NCBI GenBank assembly: GCA_039649115.1
Contig: JBBWZQ010000242.1
Coordinates: 1 to 32,176, forward strand
Source: DATEJJ01 sp039649115
GTDB lineage: Bacteria; Actinomycetota; Actinomycetes; Mycobacteriales; Micromonosporaceae
Direction of reading: 5' to 3'
Length of the DNA: 32,176 nt
Part shown: positions 8,865 to 16,051 of the stretch, one piece after another
Layout of the letters: every line of letters begins with the position of its first letter
Numbering within the stretch: the first letter of the stretch is position 1
Made by a program: the position numbers and the translations under genes
Notes under the pieces: model-generated
What the model was told of the DNA's origin: nothing
Database searches by the model: none
The model's input: only the letters and a program-made list of their open reading frames with translations

Positions 8865-8896
8865 ATGCTAACCACCGGCGGCGCGGGCGATAAGTT
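8865..8896. promoter_or_regulatory. Divergent -10 elements for gcvT and pepA
   Basis: TAAGTT at 8891-8896 (plus) ends 7 nt before the gcvT ATG, which has no Shine-Dalgarno, so gcvT may be leaderless. TAGCAT on the minus strand (8870-8865) would give pepA a leader of about 30 nt that includes its GGAG. Both fit TANNNT. The -35 regions would overlap between them; neither is a good match. Confidence 0.35.
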
Positions 8897-8903
8897 CCCA
8901 CCC

Positions 8904-10037
8904 ATGGACGACCAGTTGCGGCACTCGCCGCTGCACGACCGGCACGCCGCCCTGGGCGCCAGGTTCGCCGCCTTCGGCGGCTGGGAAATGCCGCTGGAGT
9001 ACGCGGGCGTGTTGCGGGAACACGCGGCGGTGCGCGAGGACGCGGGCGTGTTCGACGTTTCCCATCTGGGCAAGGCTACGGTCACCGGGCCGGCCGCGGT
9101 GCGGTTCCTCAACTCCTGCCTGACCAACGACCTGGACCGGATCGGGCCGGGCCGGGCGCAGTACACGCTGTGCTGCGACGAGGCCACCGGCGGGGTGGTC
9201 GACGACCTCATCGCCTACGTGTACGGGCCCGAGCACGCCTTCCTGATCCCGAACGCGGCCAACACCGCGGAGGTGGTCCGGCGGCTGTCGGCGGCCGCCC
9301 CGCCCGGCGTCACGGTGACCGACCGGCACGCCGGGTACGCGGTCCTCGCGGTGCAGGGCCCCCGGTCGGCTGCGGTGCTCGACGCGCTCGGCCTGCCCAG
9401 CGGGCACGGGTACATGAGCTTCGAGCGCGGCCGGCTCGGCGCCACGGAGCTGACGGTGTGCCGCACCGGCTACACCGGGGAGCACGGGTACGAGCTGGTG
9501 GTGCCGTGGGACGCGGCCGGCGAGGCGTGGGACGCGATCCTCGGCCAGGGGGTGCAACCGGCCGGCCTGGGCGCGCGGGACACGCTGCGCACCGAGATGG
9601 GGTACCCGCTGCACGGGCAGGACCTGTCCCTGGCCATCACGCCGGTACAGGCCCGGCTGGGCTGGACGGTCGGCTGGGGCAAGCCGGCGTTCTGGGGCCG
9701 GGAGGCGCTGCTGGCCGAGAAGGCGGCCGGGCCGCGCCGCGCGCTGTGGGGCCTGGTGGCGCTGGACCGGGCGATCCCGCGGCCGCACATGGCGGTGCTG
9801 CGCAGCGACAAGGCGGGCAGCGACAAGGCGGGCGGCGACAAGGCGGGCGGCGACAAGGAGGTGGGCGAGGTGACCAGCGGCACCTTCTCGCCCACCCGCC
9901 GGGTCGGGATCGCGCTGGCGCTGCTCACCACGGCGGACGGGCCGGCCGAGGGCGACGAGGTCGAGGTGGACGTGCGCGGCCGGCGGTCCCGCATGGCGGT
10001 GGTCAAGCCTCCCTTCGTCCGGACGTCGGTGCGATGA
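8904..10037 (+). CDS. gcvT: Aminomethyltransferase, glycine cleavage T protein
   Basis: Moves the methylene group from aminomethyl-lipoyl-GcvH to tetrahydrofolate and releases ammonia. The 377 residues start at MDDQLRHSPLHDRHAALG. Family motifs in order are FGGWEMPLEY, GVFDVSHLGK, LTNDLDRIGPGRAQYTLCCD, VQGPRSA, RTGYTGEHGYEL, GARDTLRTEMGYPLHGQD, LGWTVGWGKPAFWGREALL, and C-terminal GEVTSGTFSPTRRVGIALA. An in-frame tandem repeat (9801-9860) adds RSDKA/GSDKA/GGDKA/GGDKE in a surface loop of the C-terminal domain, about 20 residues beyond what the family normally shows there. ATG 8904 is preferred over an in-frame upstream codon because of the TANNNT 7 nt before it. It shares lipoyl chemistry with lipB, sucB and lpd to its left. 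Confidence 0.95.
   Translation: MDDQLRHSPLHDRHAALGARFAAFGGWEMPLEYAGVLREHAAVREDAGVFDVSHLGKATVTGPAAVRFLNSCLTNDLDRIGPGRAQYTLCCDEATGGVVDDLIAYVYGPEHAFLIPNAANTAEVVRRLSAAAPPGVTVTDRHAGYAVLAVQGPRSAAVLDALGLPSGHGYMSFERGRLGATELTVCRTGYTGEHGYELVVPWDAAGEAWDAILGQGVQPAGLGARDTLRTEMGYPLHGQDLSLAITPVQARLGWTVGWGKPAFWGREALLAEKAAGPRRALWGLVALDRAIPRPHMAVLRSDKAGSDKAGGDKAGGDKEVGEVTSGTFSPTRRVGIALALLTTADGPAEGDEVEVDVRGRRSRMAVVKPPFVRTSVR
9801..9860 (+). repeat. Four 15-bp tandem repeats inside gcvT
   Basis: Four consecutive 15-bp units (near GGCGGCGACAAGGCG) begin at 9801, 9816, 9831 and 9846 and encode the pentapeptide G(S/G)DKA. Three positions vary between copies. Frame is preserved. The element looks like a coding minisatellite rather than a conserved structural motif. 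Confidence 0.9.
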
Positions 10038-10063
10038 CGGGCGGATGCCTGTGACCTTCGACG

Positions 10064-10115
10064 GCGTGGCGCCGCACCGCGACGGAGAAGGCCGTCCGCG
10101 AGTACGACGCCACGC
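10064..10115. terminator. Nested inverted repeats between gcvT and amylase ends
   Basis: In the 86-bp convergent gap, GCGTGGCG (10064-10071) pairs with CGCCACGC (10108-10115). Inside it, GACGG (10081-10085) pairs with CCGTC (10092-10096). There is no T-tract on either strand. A bidirectional GC-hairpin terminator is plausible but not shown. Confidence 0.45.
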
Positions 10116-10123
10116 ACCGAGCC

Positions 10124-11929
10124 CTACTTCCAGGTGTCGTTGAAGGTGGCGGAGCCGGACGCACCCGTGGTGGCGGAGCGGTTGGCGCCGCTCTCCCACT
10201 CGATCGTGCCGTCCGGATCCTTCTTGATGTACTTGTACTCGAAGTACGTGTTCGCCGGCAGGCTGACTGTGACGCTCCACACGGGATAGTTGGCCGAGGA
10301 CAGGGCGACGGCGCTGGCCGGGTTCCAGTTGCCGAGTGCGCCGATCGAGCCGACCAGGTAGACGTTCTGCTCCCACCAGGTCGTGACGGTGGCGTCGAAC
10401 GTGGCGCTGTACGGGGCGGGTGTGGCTGAGCCGGTGACCCGGGCGTTCACGTCGATGGCCACCGCGTCCTTGGCCGCCACCGGGACCGTTGCCGTGCCCG
10501 AGGAGTTGACCACCACGGTCGGGCCGCTGCAGGCGCCGGTCGAGGCGGTGAAGTCGCCGTGGATGACGTCGCAGTAGGTACCCGCCGGCAGGCCGGTGGC
10601 GAACGCGTGGTTCGGCAGCGCGCCGGAGCCGTTGTTGATGGAGATCCAGCCGCTGGCCGCGCCCGCCGGTCCGCGACTGAACGCGATCTCGTTTGCGCCG
10701 TCCGACCACCAGTTGCTGACCGTGGTGTCGCCGTGCGTGGCGTTGTGGAAGCCGACCATGTTGCGGATGGCCCGGGTGCGGTGCTGGCACTCCCAGCCGC
10801 CACCGCAGGCCGGCGCGGTCACGAACCCGTTCGCGTCCGCCGGCGGTGACTGGTCGGTGTTGGCGAAGTCGAACGAGCTCATCACGTTGGGCGTGCCGTA
10901 GTTCCAGGCCAGCATGAAGACGTTGGCGAGCGTGTCGGTGGCCCCGTCCTTGTAGGACAGCGTGCTGCCGTTGCGCTCGGTGTCGTGGTTCTCCACGAAG
11001 GCCGTCGCCACGGAGCTGGGCTGCAGCCCCCAGCTGGTACCGAAGGTCTGCAGGTTGGCGATGCTGCCGGTGAACTGGCTCTTGAGGTCGTACGCGTAGC
11101 TGAACTCCAGCACCCCGCCGTTGCCCTCGAACGCCGGCGGCTGCAGGTTGCTGTTGCTGCTGCCCGGGAAGACCTCCTGCGCGAAGTAGGACGGCTGGGC
11201 GGTCAGCCTGGCCTTGACGGCGGCCATGTCGGTGGGGTTGATGTGCTTGGCGGCGTCCACCCGGAAGCCGTCCACGCCGAGGCCCGTCAGGTCGTTGAGG
11301 TACCCGGCGATCCGGGAGCGCACGTGTTCCGTCTCGGTGTTGAGGTCGGACAGCCCCAGCAGCTGGCACTCCTGGACATCCGCCTGGCTGTCCCAGTTGT
11401 GGATCTGGTTGTCCGACTCCGGGCAGTTGGCGGGGTAGAAGTGGAAGTCCGCCGAGGTGTAGCCGGCGCTCGGGTAGCTGTAGTTGTTGGTGAAGCTGGC
11501 GCCCCCGTACGACGTGGTGCTGGTCTGGTTGGCGCCGGTCATGTGGTTGATGACGGCGTCGACGTACACCTTCACGCCGGCCGTGTGGCACGCGCTCACC
11601 ATGGCGGCGAACTGGGCGCGGGTACCCATCCGGCTGTTCAGGTCGTAAGCGGCCGGCTGGTAGATGTCCCACCACGGGTGGCCGGACACGCTGATCGAGT
11701 CCTCGGGCGGGGCGACCTGCACCGCGCCGTACCCGGCCGGTCGCAGGACGTTGGCGCATTCGGTGGCCACCGATGGCCACGGCCACATCCACAGGTTCGC
11801 GATGACGTCGTCGGTACCGGTGGCCGCGGTGGCGTGGACGGTGGCGCGGAACACCGGACAGACGAGGGCTGCGGCGACCAGCACGGCCGCGGCGGTGGTG
11901 GTGCGGATGCGCGTGGTACGGGTTCGCAT
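10124..11929 (-). CDS. Secreted alpha-amylase (GH13) with C-terminal CBM20
   Basis: Extracellular endo-acting starch hydrolase, 601 residues. A signal peptide (MRTRTTRIRTTTAAAV... with a hydrophobic VLVAAALVC core) ends near residue 36. The GH13 barrel shows region I VDAVINHM, region II GFRVDAAKH (nucleophile Asp), region III FAQEVF (acid/base Glu) and region IV FVENHDTER (transition-state Asp). The closest style is the Streptomyces amylases. An all-beta domain C and a starch-binding CBM20 (NVYLVGSIGALGNWNP, YFEYKYIKKDPDG, NDTWK end) follow. ATG 11929 has GGAGG 4 nt upstream. No maltose transporter or regulator is nearby. It occupies the position where my memory of M. tuberculosis places ilvE between gcvT and cobS, so it looks like inserted cargo, though its base composition and GGTACC density match its neighbours. 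Confidence 0.95.
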   Translation of the reverse strand: MRTRTTRIRTTTAAAVLVAAALVCPVFRATVHATAATGTDDVIANLWMWPWPSVATECANVLRPAGYGAVQVAPPEDSISVSGHPWWDIYQPAAYDLNSRMGTRAQFAAMVSACHTAGVKVYVDAVINHMTGANQTSTTSYGGASFTNNYSYPSAGYTSADFHFYPANCPESDNQIHNWDSQADVQECQLLGLSDLNTETEHVRSRIAGYLNDLTGLGVDGFRVDAAKHINPTDMAAVKARLTAQPSYFAQEVFPGSSNSNLQPPAFEGNGGVLEFSYAYDLKSQFTGSIANLQTFGTSWGLQPSSVATAFVENHDTERNGSTLSYKDGATDTLANVFMLAWNYGTPNVMSSFDFANTDQSPPADANGFVTAPACGGGWECQHRTRAIRNMVGFHNATHGDTTVSNWWSDGANEIAFSRGPAGAASGWISINNGSGALPNHAFATGLPAGTYCDVIHGDFTASTGACSGPTVVVNSSGTATVPVAAKDAVAIDVNARVTGSATPAPYSATFDATVTTWWEQNVYLVGSIGALGNWNPASAVALSSANYPVWSVTVSLPANTYFEYKYIKKDPDGTIEWESGANRSATTGASGSATFNDTWK

Positions 11930-11994
11930 GGGGCCTCCGGGACGGGGAGGGGGTGGGCCGCCCGGGGCGGGACGGTGCCTCGGGCGGTGTCGGG

Positions 11995-12037
11995 AGACTG
12001 CTCCCCGTACCCGATGCGCGTCAAGACGCTTGCGCAA
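11995..12037 (-). promoter_or_regulatory. Candidate amylase promoter with LacI/MalR-like half palindrome
   Basis: On the minus strand, TTGACG (12024-12019) is followed after 18 nt by CAGTCT (12000-11995), a modest -35/-10 pair. Just upstream lies TTGCGCAA (12030-12037), a perfect 8-bp palindrome. It resembles the core of LacI-family maltose-regulator operators seen at actinomycete amylase genes. Regulation by malto-oligosaccharide is inference. Confidence 0.35.
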
Positions 12038-12105
12038 CTTCTTTCACAGTTTTCGACCGTCTTTCAGTTGTGCGAGTGGCGTTACCGTTTGGTGACGGAT
12101 CGTCG

Positions 12106-12134
12106 GCCCGCAAGTTCTTGCCACTCTTGCGGGC
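12106..12134. terminator. 9-bp perfect inverted repeat downstream of cobS
   Basis: GCCCGCAAG (12106-12114) and CTTGCGGGC (12126-12134) flank an 11-nt loop, 21 bp beyond the cobS stop. The stem is strong, but no T-run follows on the minus strand. It may terminate cobS transcription before the amylase promoter region, or serve as an operator (TTGC recurs at 12118, 12127 and 12137). Confidence 0.45.
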
Positions 12135-12154
12135 TGTTGCATCGAGGTGTACCT

Positions 12155-12934
12155 TTACCCGAACGCCAGGCAGAGGTACGTGACGGTCACCGCCAGCTCC
12201 AGCGTCGCGCCCAGCACGTCGCCGGTGATCCCGCCGAGCCGCCGCACCGCGTGCCGCTCCAGCGCGAAGGCGCACACCAGCGCCACCCCGACCGCGACCG
12301 GTCCCTGCCACACCCGGCCGGGCACCGCCGCCAGCGACACCGCGCCCACCCCGGCGGTACCCAGGGCCAGCACCGGCCAGTCCACGGTGCCGGCCACCAC
12401 CGCGCCCAACCCGTCGCGCCGGGCGGCCGGTACCCCCGCGCGGCAGGCCAGGCCGACCGCGAGCCGGCCGGTCGCGGTCGCCGTGACCACCCCCGCCAGC
12501 AGGGCGGGCCATCCGGCGCGGGTGGCCAGCCCGGCGACCGAAGCCGCCTGGAGCAACGCGGTCAGGACGATCGCGGTCACGCCGAACGGACCGATGTCGG
12601 GGCGCCGCATGATCTCCAGCGCCCGCTCCCGGCCCGCGTACGAGCCCAGCCCGTCGGCCGTGTCCGCCAGCCCGTCCAGGTGCAGGCCCCGGGTCAGCAG
12701 CGCGCCCAGCGCGACCACGACCCCGCCGGTCACCAGGGTCGGGGCGGGCAGCGCGCGCAGCGCGAGCGCGACGCCGCCCAGCAGCGCGCCGAGCGCGCCG
12801 CCGACCACCGGCGCGAAGGCGATCGCCACCCGGGCCGCACCGCGGCCCACCGGCGCGGCGCCGACCGGGGCGACCGTGAAGGTGGTCAGTGCCAGGCGCA
12901 GCCCGCCGCGCCAGTGGGCGCCGGGTTCAGGCAA
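12155..12934 (-). CDS. cobS: Adenosylcobinamide-GDP ribazoletransferase (cobalamin synthase)
   Basis: Integral membrane enzyme joining adenosylcobinamide-GDP to alpha-ribazole (phosphate) in the last steps of cobalamin assembly. The 259 residues contain mostly hydrophobic Ala/Val/Gly-rich helices. The hallmark loop TRGLHLDGLADTADGLGSY carries the acidic metal-binding residues, and GPFGV and GGITGDVLGA near the C-terminus complete the family pattern. The start is TTG 12934, whose 8-bp overlap with the cobUT stop (TTGCCTGA) suggests translational coupling. No good downstream ATG or GTG preserves the N-terminal LTTFTVAPVG segment. Activity depends on CobU and CobT products, encoded by the fused gene immediately upstream. 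Confidence 0.93.
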   Translation of the reverse strand: MPEPGAHWRGGLRLALTTFTVAPVGAAPVGRGAARVAIAFAPVVGGALGALLGGVALALRALPAPTLVTGGVVVALGALLTRGLHLDGLADTADGLGSYAGRERALEIMRRPDIGPFGVTAIVLTALLQAASVAGLATRAGWPALLAGVVTATATGRLAVGLACRAGVPAARRDGLGAVVAGTVDWPVLALGTAGVGAVSLAAVPGRVWQGPVAVGVALVCAFALERHAVRRLGGITGDVLGATLELAVTVTYLCLAFG

Positions 12935-14558
12935 CGTCCGGCCCGGCGGCCGGCGGCACGGTGTCCAGAGTGGACAGCACCAGTGCCGCCTGCACCAGCG
13001 GCAGCGCGGCCAGGGCGTTCGTCCCCTCGCCCAGGCCCAGGCCCAGGGTGACCAGCGGCGCCACGCTCAGCACGTCGACGCCGGCCCGAACCGTCGGGTG
13101 CCCGCCGTCGTCCAGCACCAGCGCCCACAACCGCACCTGCGTCGCGAGTTCGCGGGCCACCAGCGCGGCGGCGATCCCGACCGGCCCGTCCAGCACGACC
13201 GGTACCCGGCTCGCGGCGGCGCCGAGCAGGATGCCGACCGCGACCGCGAAGTCCGGCCCGCCGAGCGCGGCGAGCAGCTTCCGGGCGTCGCGCGTCCCGC
13301 CCCGCATCCGGTGCAGCCCGTCGCGCACCGCGCCGCACCGGATCATCCACGCGTTGTCGTCGATCGCGCCGCCGGGTACCAGCACCCGGCCCAGCAGCGC
13401 CGCGGGCTCGCGGGTGGTGGTGCTGGCCGCCAGCGCGCTCGCCACCGCCTCCTGGCCCGGGCCGGCCGCGGCGAGGACCAGCAGGTCGGTACCGTCCTCG
13501 ACGAGCTTGTCCACCGTCCGCCAGCCGTACCGCACCGCCTCGTCCACGTCGGACAGGGGCATGGCGTCGCCGGCCTCGATGGCGGCGGCCGCACCGAGCC
13601 CCTCGGCGGTCACCGTGTCGAGGGTGTGCACGCTCGCACCGGCCCGCGCGGCGAGCAGGCTCAGCGGGCCTTCCCCGTGGTGTGCCTGGTCCAGCCGCCG
13701 CTGCCAGTCCACCGCGGCGTCCCCGGCCGCGACCCCGCCCTCGTGCGCGCCGTACACCAGCAGCACCCGTACCGCCTCGAACGGGCGGGGGGTCTCGGTG
13801 CCCTGCACGCCCGCGACAAAGGACACCAGCCGGCCGAGCCCGCCCAGTCCGGAACCGGGCAGGTCGAGCAGGCGCAGCCGCTCGGTGGCGGCGACCGCGG
13901 CGGCCTCGTCGGGCAGCGGCAGGTCCATGCCCGGCGTGATGGCCAGATCGCCCGCGGTGACCGGCGCCGGGGCCGGGGCCGGCCGGGCCGCGGCCGCCGT
14001 GACAGCGGCCCGCTTGAGCCAGACCGGCTGGCCCGCCACCACGAGGACGACGCCGGCCACCACGCCGGCGAGCGCGCGGTTGGCGGCGCCCATCGCGTCC
14101 GCGAACGCCTGGCCGGAGTCGGTCCCGGGCACCACCGACAGGCCCACCTCGGGACTGACCACGACCAGCCGGGCAACGCACCCGCGCACCGCGTCGACGA
14201 GAGCCGCGACCGGTCCCCGTGCCGGACCGGCCGACCAGCCCGTGTCCGCGAGTACCGCGGTCAGCCAGCCGCCCAGGTCGTCGACGAGGACGGTCTCCTC
14301 CGGCTTGGCCTCGGCGAGCAGGGCGACCAGCCGGCCCGGGTCGCCGGCGGTCTCCTCGGCCGTCCAGCCGGCCGGCCGCCGGTCGAGGTGGGCAGCTACC
14401 CGCTGCGCCCACTCCGGATCCTGTGCCGGATCAGGAGCAGGGCCAGTAGCGACATATCGGACGTCTGGCGCGTCGGCAACCAGGGATTCGGCGTACTCCG
14501 ACTTGCCGGAGCGGATACCACCGAGGACGAGAACGGCGTGCGGCCCGTCGAGCGACAT
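12927..14558 (-). CDS. cobUT: CobU-CobT fusion: adenosylcobinamide kinase/GMP-transferase plus divergent CobT-like domain
   Basis: 543 residues. Residues 1-about 185 are CobU: P-loop GGIRSGKS (13-20), the guanylylated-histidine region AAHLDRRPAGW (His57), VDDLGGWLTAVL, and VVPGTDSGQAFADAMGAANR. All are intact. From about residue 210 the chain follows CobT (LPGSGLGGLGRL, AIDDNAWM, LLAALGGPDF, RVPVVLDG, and GLGEGTNALAALPL with the catalytic-type Glu511). However, three signature loops are altered: the usual DHG is AHEGG, GEMGIGNTT is AAAGPGQEA, and GHxSxExGH is DDGGHPTVRAG. ATG 14558 has no SD. TAGGGT lies 6 nt before it, so it may be leaderless. No cobalamin riboswitch fits in the 52-bp upstream gap. 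CobU function is secure; CobT catalysis is doubtful. Confidence 0.9.
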   Translation of the reverse strand: MSLDGPHAVLVLGGIRSGKSEYAESLVADAPDVRYVATGPAPDPAQDPEWAQRVAAHLDRRPAGWTAEETAGDPGRLVALLAEAKPEETVLVDDLGGWLTAVLADTGWSAGPARGPVAALVDAVRGCVARLVVVSPEVGLSVVPGTDSGQAFADAMGAANRALAGVVAGVVLVVAGQPVWLKRAAVTAAAARPAPAPAPVTAGDLAITPGMDLPLPDEAAAVAATERLRLLDLPGSGLGGLGRLVSFVAGVQGTETPRPFEAVRVLLVYGAHEGGVAAGDAAVDWQRRLDQAHHGEGPLSLLAARAGASVHTLDTVTAEGLGAAAAIEAGDAMPLSDVDEAVRYGWRTVDKLVEDGTDLLVLAAAGPGQEAVASALAASTTTREPAALLGRVLVPGGAIDDNAWMIRCGAVRDGLHRMRGGTRDARKLLAALGGPDFAVAVGILLGAAASRVPVVLDGPVGIAAALVARELATQVRLWALVLDDGGHPTVRAGVDVLSVAPLVTLGLGLGEGTNALAALPLVQAALVLSTLDTVPPAAGPDVA

Positions 14559-14564
14559 GCCCGT

Positions 14565-14584
14565 ACCCTATTTCCCGGTAGGGT
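14565..14584. promoter_or_regulatory. Mirror-image -10 elements between cobUT and the 66-aa gene
   Basis: ACCCTA (14565-14570) and TAGGGT (14579-14584) form a 6-bp inverted repeat with an 8-bp centre. Each arm read outward is TAGGGT, a TANNNT -10 hexamer. One would start cobUT mRNA at or next to its ATG. The other would start the plus-strand transcript about 20 nt before the ATG at 14611, with its SD. A regulator could also bind the palindrome. Confidence 0.4.
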
Positions 14585-14610
14585 GGCACACCGAGGGGGG
14601 AGCCGACACG

Positions 14611-14811
14611 ATGGCGTGGACCTGGCGGTACGAGGATGGCGACGGCAAGCCGGTCGACGGGCCTGGCGAGGCGTTCTCCAGCCAGGCCGACGCGGAGTCC
14701 TGGGTGGGCCAGACCTGGCGGCAGCTGGCGGCGTCCGGCGTCGCCGCGGTCACCCTGGTCGAGGACAGCCGGGTCGAGTACCGGATGAGCCTGCTCGCGG
14801 CGGGAGGGTAG
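14611..14811 (+). CDS. Conserved 66-aa protein upstream of a site-2 protease
   Basis: Small acidic soluble protein (MAWTWRYEDGDGKPVDGPGE...), rich in Trp near the N-terminus and predicted by eye to be alpha/beta. ATG 14611 has GAGGGGGGAG 8 nt upstream. The stop is 3 bp before the protease ATG, and its last codons contain the protease SD (GGGAGGG), so the two are translationally linked. There is no TM segment and no cysteine. I recall similar short proteins (Trp-Arg-Tyr start, SQxDAESWxG) as conserved actinobacterial hypotheticals without assigned function. The genetic link suggests a partner or regulator of the protease; this is inference. Confidence 0.85.
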   Translation: MAWTWRYEDGDGKPVDGPGEAFSSQADAESWVGQTWRQLAASGVAAVTLVEDSRVEYRMSLLAAGG

Positions 14812-14814
14812 GCC

Positions 14815-15609
14815 ATGGGTTCCGGATACGGAGGCGGCCGGCGCCTCGTCGTCGGCCTGCCCCGCGAGGCGTTCCGGCCCAGCGCGCTGTTCCTGTGCAT
14901 CCTGGCGCTGTTCGTCACCAGCGGGTGGATGGCGTGGGCCGGCTTCGGCGCGGTACGCCTCGACGTGTTCCTGTTCGTGGCCGCCGGCTGGGTCGTGTCG
15001 CTGTGCCTGCACGAGTACGCGCACGCGCTGACCGCGTACCGGGCCGGCGACGTCGGGGTGGCGCAGCGCGGGTACCTGACGCTCAACCCGCTCAAGTACA
15101 CCCATCCGCTGCTGTCGATCGTGCTGCCGCTGCTGTTCGTCGTGCTGGGCGGGTTCGGCCTGCCCGGTGGCGCGGTGTGGGTGGACCACCAGTACATCCG
15201 GGGCCGCTTGAAGGACAGCCTGATCAGCCTGGCCGGGCCCGGGATGAACGTGGCCTTCGCGCTGCTGCTGATCGCCCCGTTCGCGCTGGGCGCGGACACC
15301 GGCTCGCACATCGAGTTCTGGGCCGGCCTGGCCTTCCTGGCGTTCCTCCAGGTGACCGCGAGCGTGCTCAACCTCATGCCGGTACCGGGTGTGGACGGTG
15401 GCAACGCGCTGCGCCCCTGGCTGCCGTACGAGTGGCGGCGCGGCTTCGACTTCGTCGCGCCCTGGGGCCTGCTGCTGTTCATCGCGCTGCTGTGGAACCC
15501 GACGCTGAATTCGCTGTTCTTCCGCCTGGTCGACGCGATCGCGGGCGGGCTCGGGCTGCCCCTGGACCTCTACGGGTACGGCTGGAACCTGTTCCGGTTC
15601 TGGAGCTGA
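14815..15609 (+). CDS. Site-2 protease family (M50) membrane metalloprotease
   Basis: Intramembrane zinc protease of 264 residues with about six TM helices. The metal site is HEYAH (His66-Glu67-His70) in the second helix. The third ligand motif NLMPVPGVDGGN (Asn186-Asp194) is in a later helix, the standard order for M50 proteins. It lacks a PDZ domain, so it is closer to the small FtsH-independent group-III type than to RseP. SLAGPGMNVAFALLL is a further M50 hallmark. Substrates are not evident; regulated intramembrane cleavage of an anti-sigma factor or membrane-bound regulator is the family's usual role. It sits between the 66-aa gene (3 bp) and a marR gene (3 bp) in one operon. Confidence 0.92.
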   Translation: MGSGYGGGRRLVVGLPREAFRPSALFLCILALFVTSGWMAWAGFGAVRLDVFLFVAAGWVVSLCLHEYAHALTAYRAGDVGVAQRGYLTLNPLKYTHPLLSIVLPLLFVVLGGFGLPGGAVWVDHQYIRGRLKDSLISLAGPGMNVAFALLLIAPFALGADTGSHIEFWAGLAFLAFLQVTASVLNLMPVPGVDGGNALRPWLPYEWRRGFDFVAPWGLLLFIALLWNPTLNSLFFRLVDAIAGGLGLPLDLYGYGWNLFRFWS

Positions 15610-15612
15610 TCC

Positions 15613-16050
15613 GTGGGGTACGGGGTACCCGTGTCGCAAGAGGACCTCGCCGAGCGCCTGCACTCCACCGCCATCCACCTGCTTCGCCGCGTCGCCAGTG
15701 TGGACGCGCGCGCGGGCCTGTCGCCCGCGCGGCACTCCGCGCTGTCCGTCATCGTGGACCAGGGTCCGATGACCATGACGAACCTCGCCCGCACCGAACA
15801 GGTCAGCGCCGCCACCGCCAGCTCGACGGTCGGCGGGCTGGAGGCGGCGGCCCTGGTCACCCGGCGCAAGCGGGGCAGCGACGCGCGCACCGTGGTGGTG
15901 CAGGCCACCGAGGCCGGCCGGGAGGTACTCGCGCAGGGCCGCCGCGCCCGGCTGGCCATGCTGGCCGACGGGCTGGCCGCTCTGTCCACGGAGGACAGAG
16001 CGGCCCTGGCCCGCGGCGCGGAGATCCTGGAACGCGTCCTGACGCGCTGA
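15613..16050 (+). CDS. MarR-family transcriptional regulator
   Basis: Dimeric winged-helix regulator of 145 residues. The wHTH comprises LSPARHSALSVIVDQGPMTM, TNLARTEQVSAATASSTVGG (recognition helix) and the wing TRRKRGSDARTVVVQATEAG with the conserved Asp-Ala-Arg. GTG 15613 has GGAG 7 nt upstream and lies 3 bp after the protease stop. GTG 15631 in frame is an alternative and would give VSQEDLAERLHS. The stop is 1 bp from the stop of the convergent aldo/keto reductase. MarR proteins commonly repress their own operon and a neighbouring redox or efflux gene; the adjacent oxidoreductase is a candidate but no operator was found. Confidence 0.92.
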   Translation: MGYGVPVSQEDLAERLHSTAIHLLRRVASVDARAGLSPARHSALSVIVDQGPMTMTNLARTEQVSAATASSTVGGLEAAALVTRRKRGSDARTVVVQATEAGREVLAQGRRARLAMLADGLAALSTEDRAALARGAEILERVLTR

Positions 16051-16051
16051 G

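Noticed and set aside
8828..9211. A long N-terminal extension of PepA overlapping gcvT
   Set aside because: The SD at GTG 8827 gives the usual family length. The extension is antisense to the conserved N-terminal coding region of gcvT.
9801..9860. Tandem repeats as a CRISPR array
   Set aside because: Units are 15 bp with no spacers and are translated in frame. The same applies at 4810, 18407 and 27937.
10124..11929. Recent horizontal transfer of the amylase
   Set aside because: Its position suggests insertion, but GC content, codon choice and GGTACC frequency look like the surroundings, and no mobile-element trace is visible. Recent transfer is therefore not supported.
14559..14610. Cobalamin riboswitch upstream of cobUT
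   Set aside because: The gap is only 52 bp, with no B12-box-like sequence, and the cobUT message may be leaderless.
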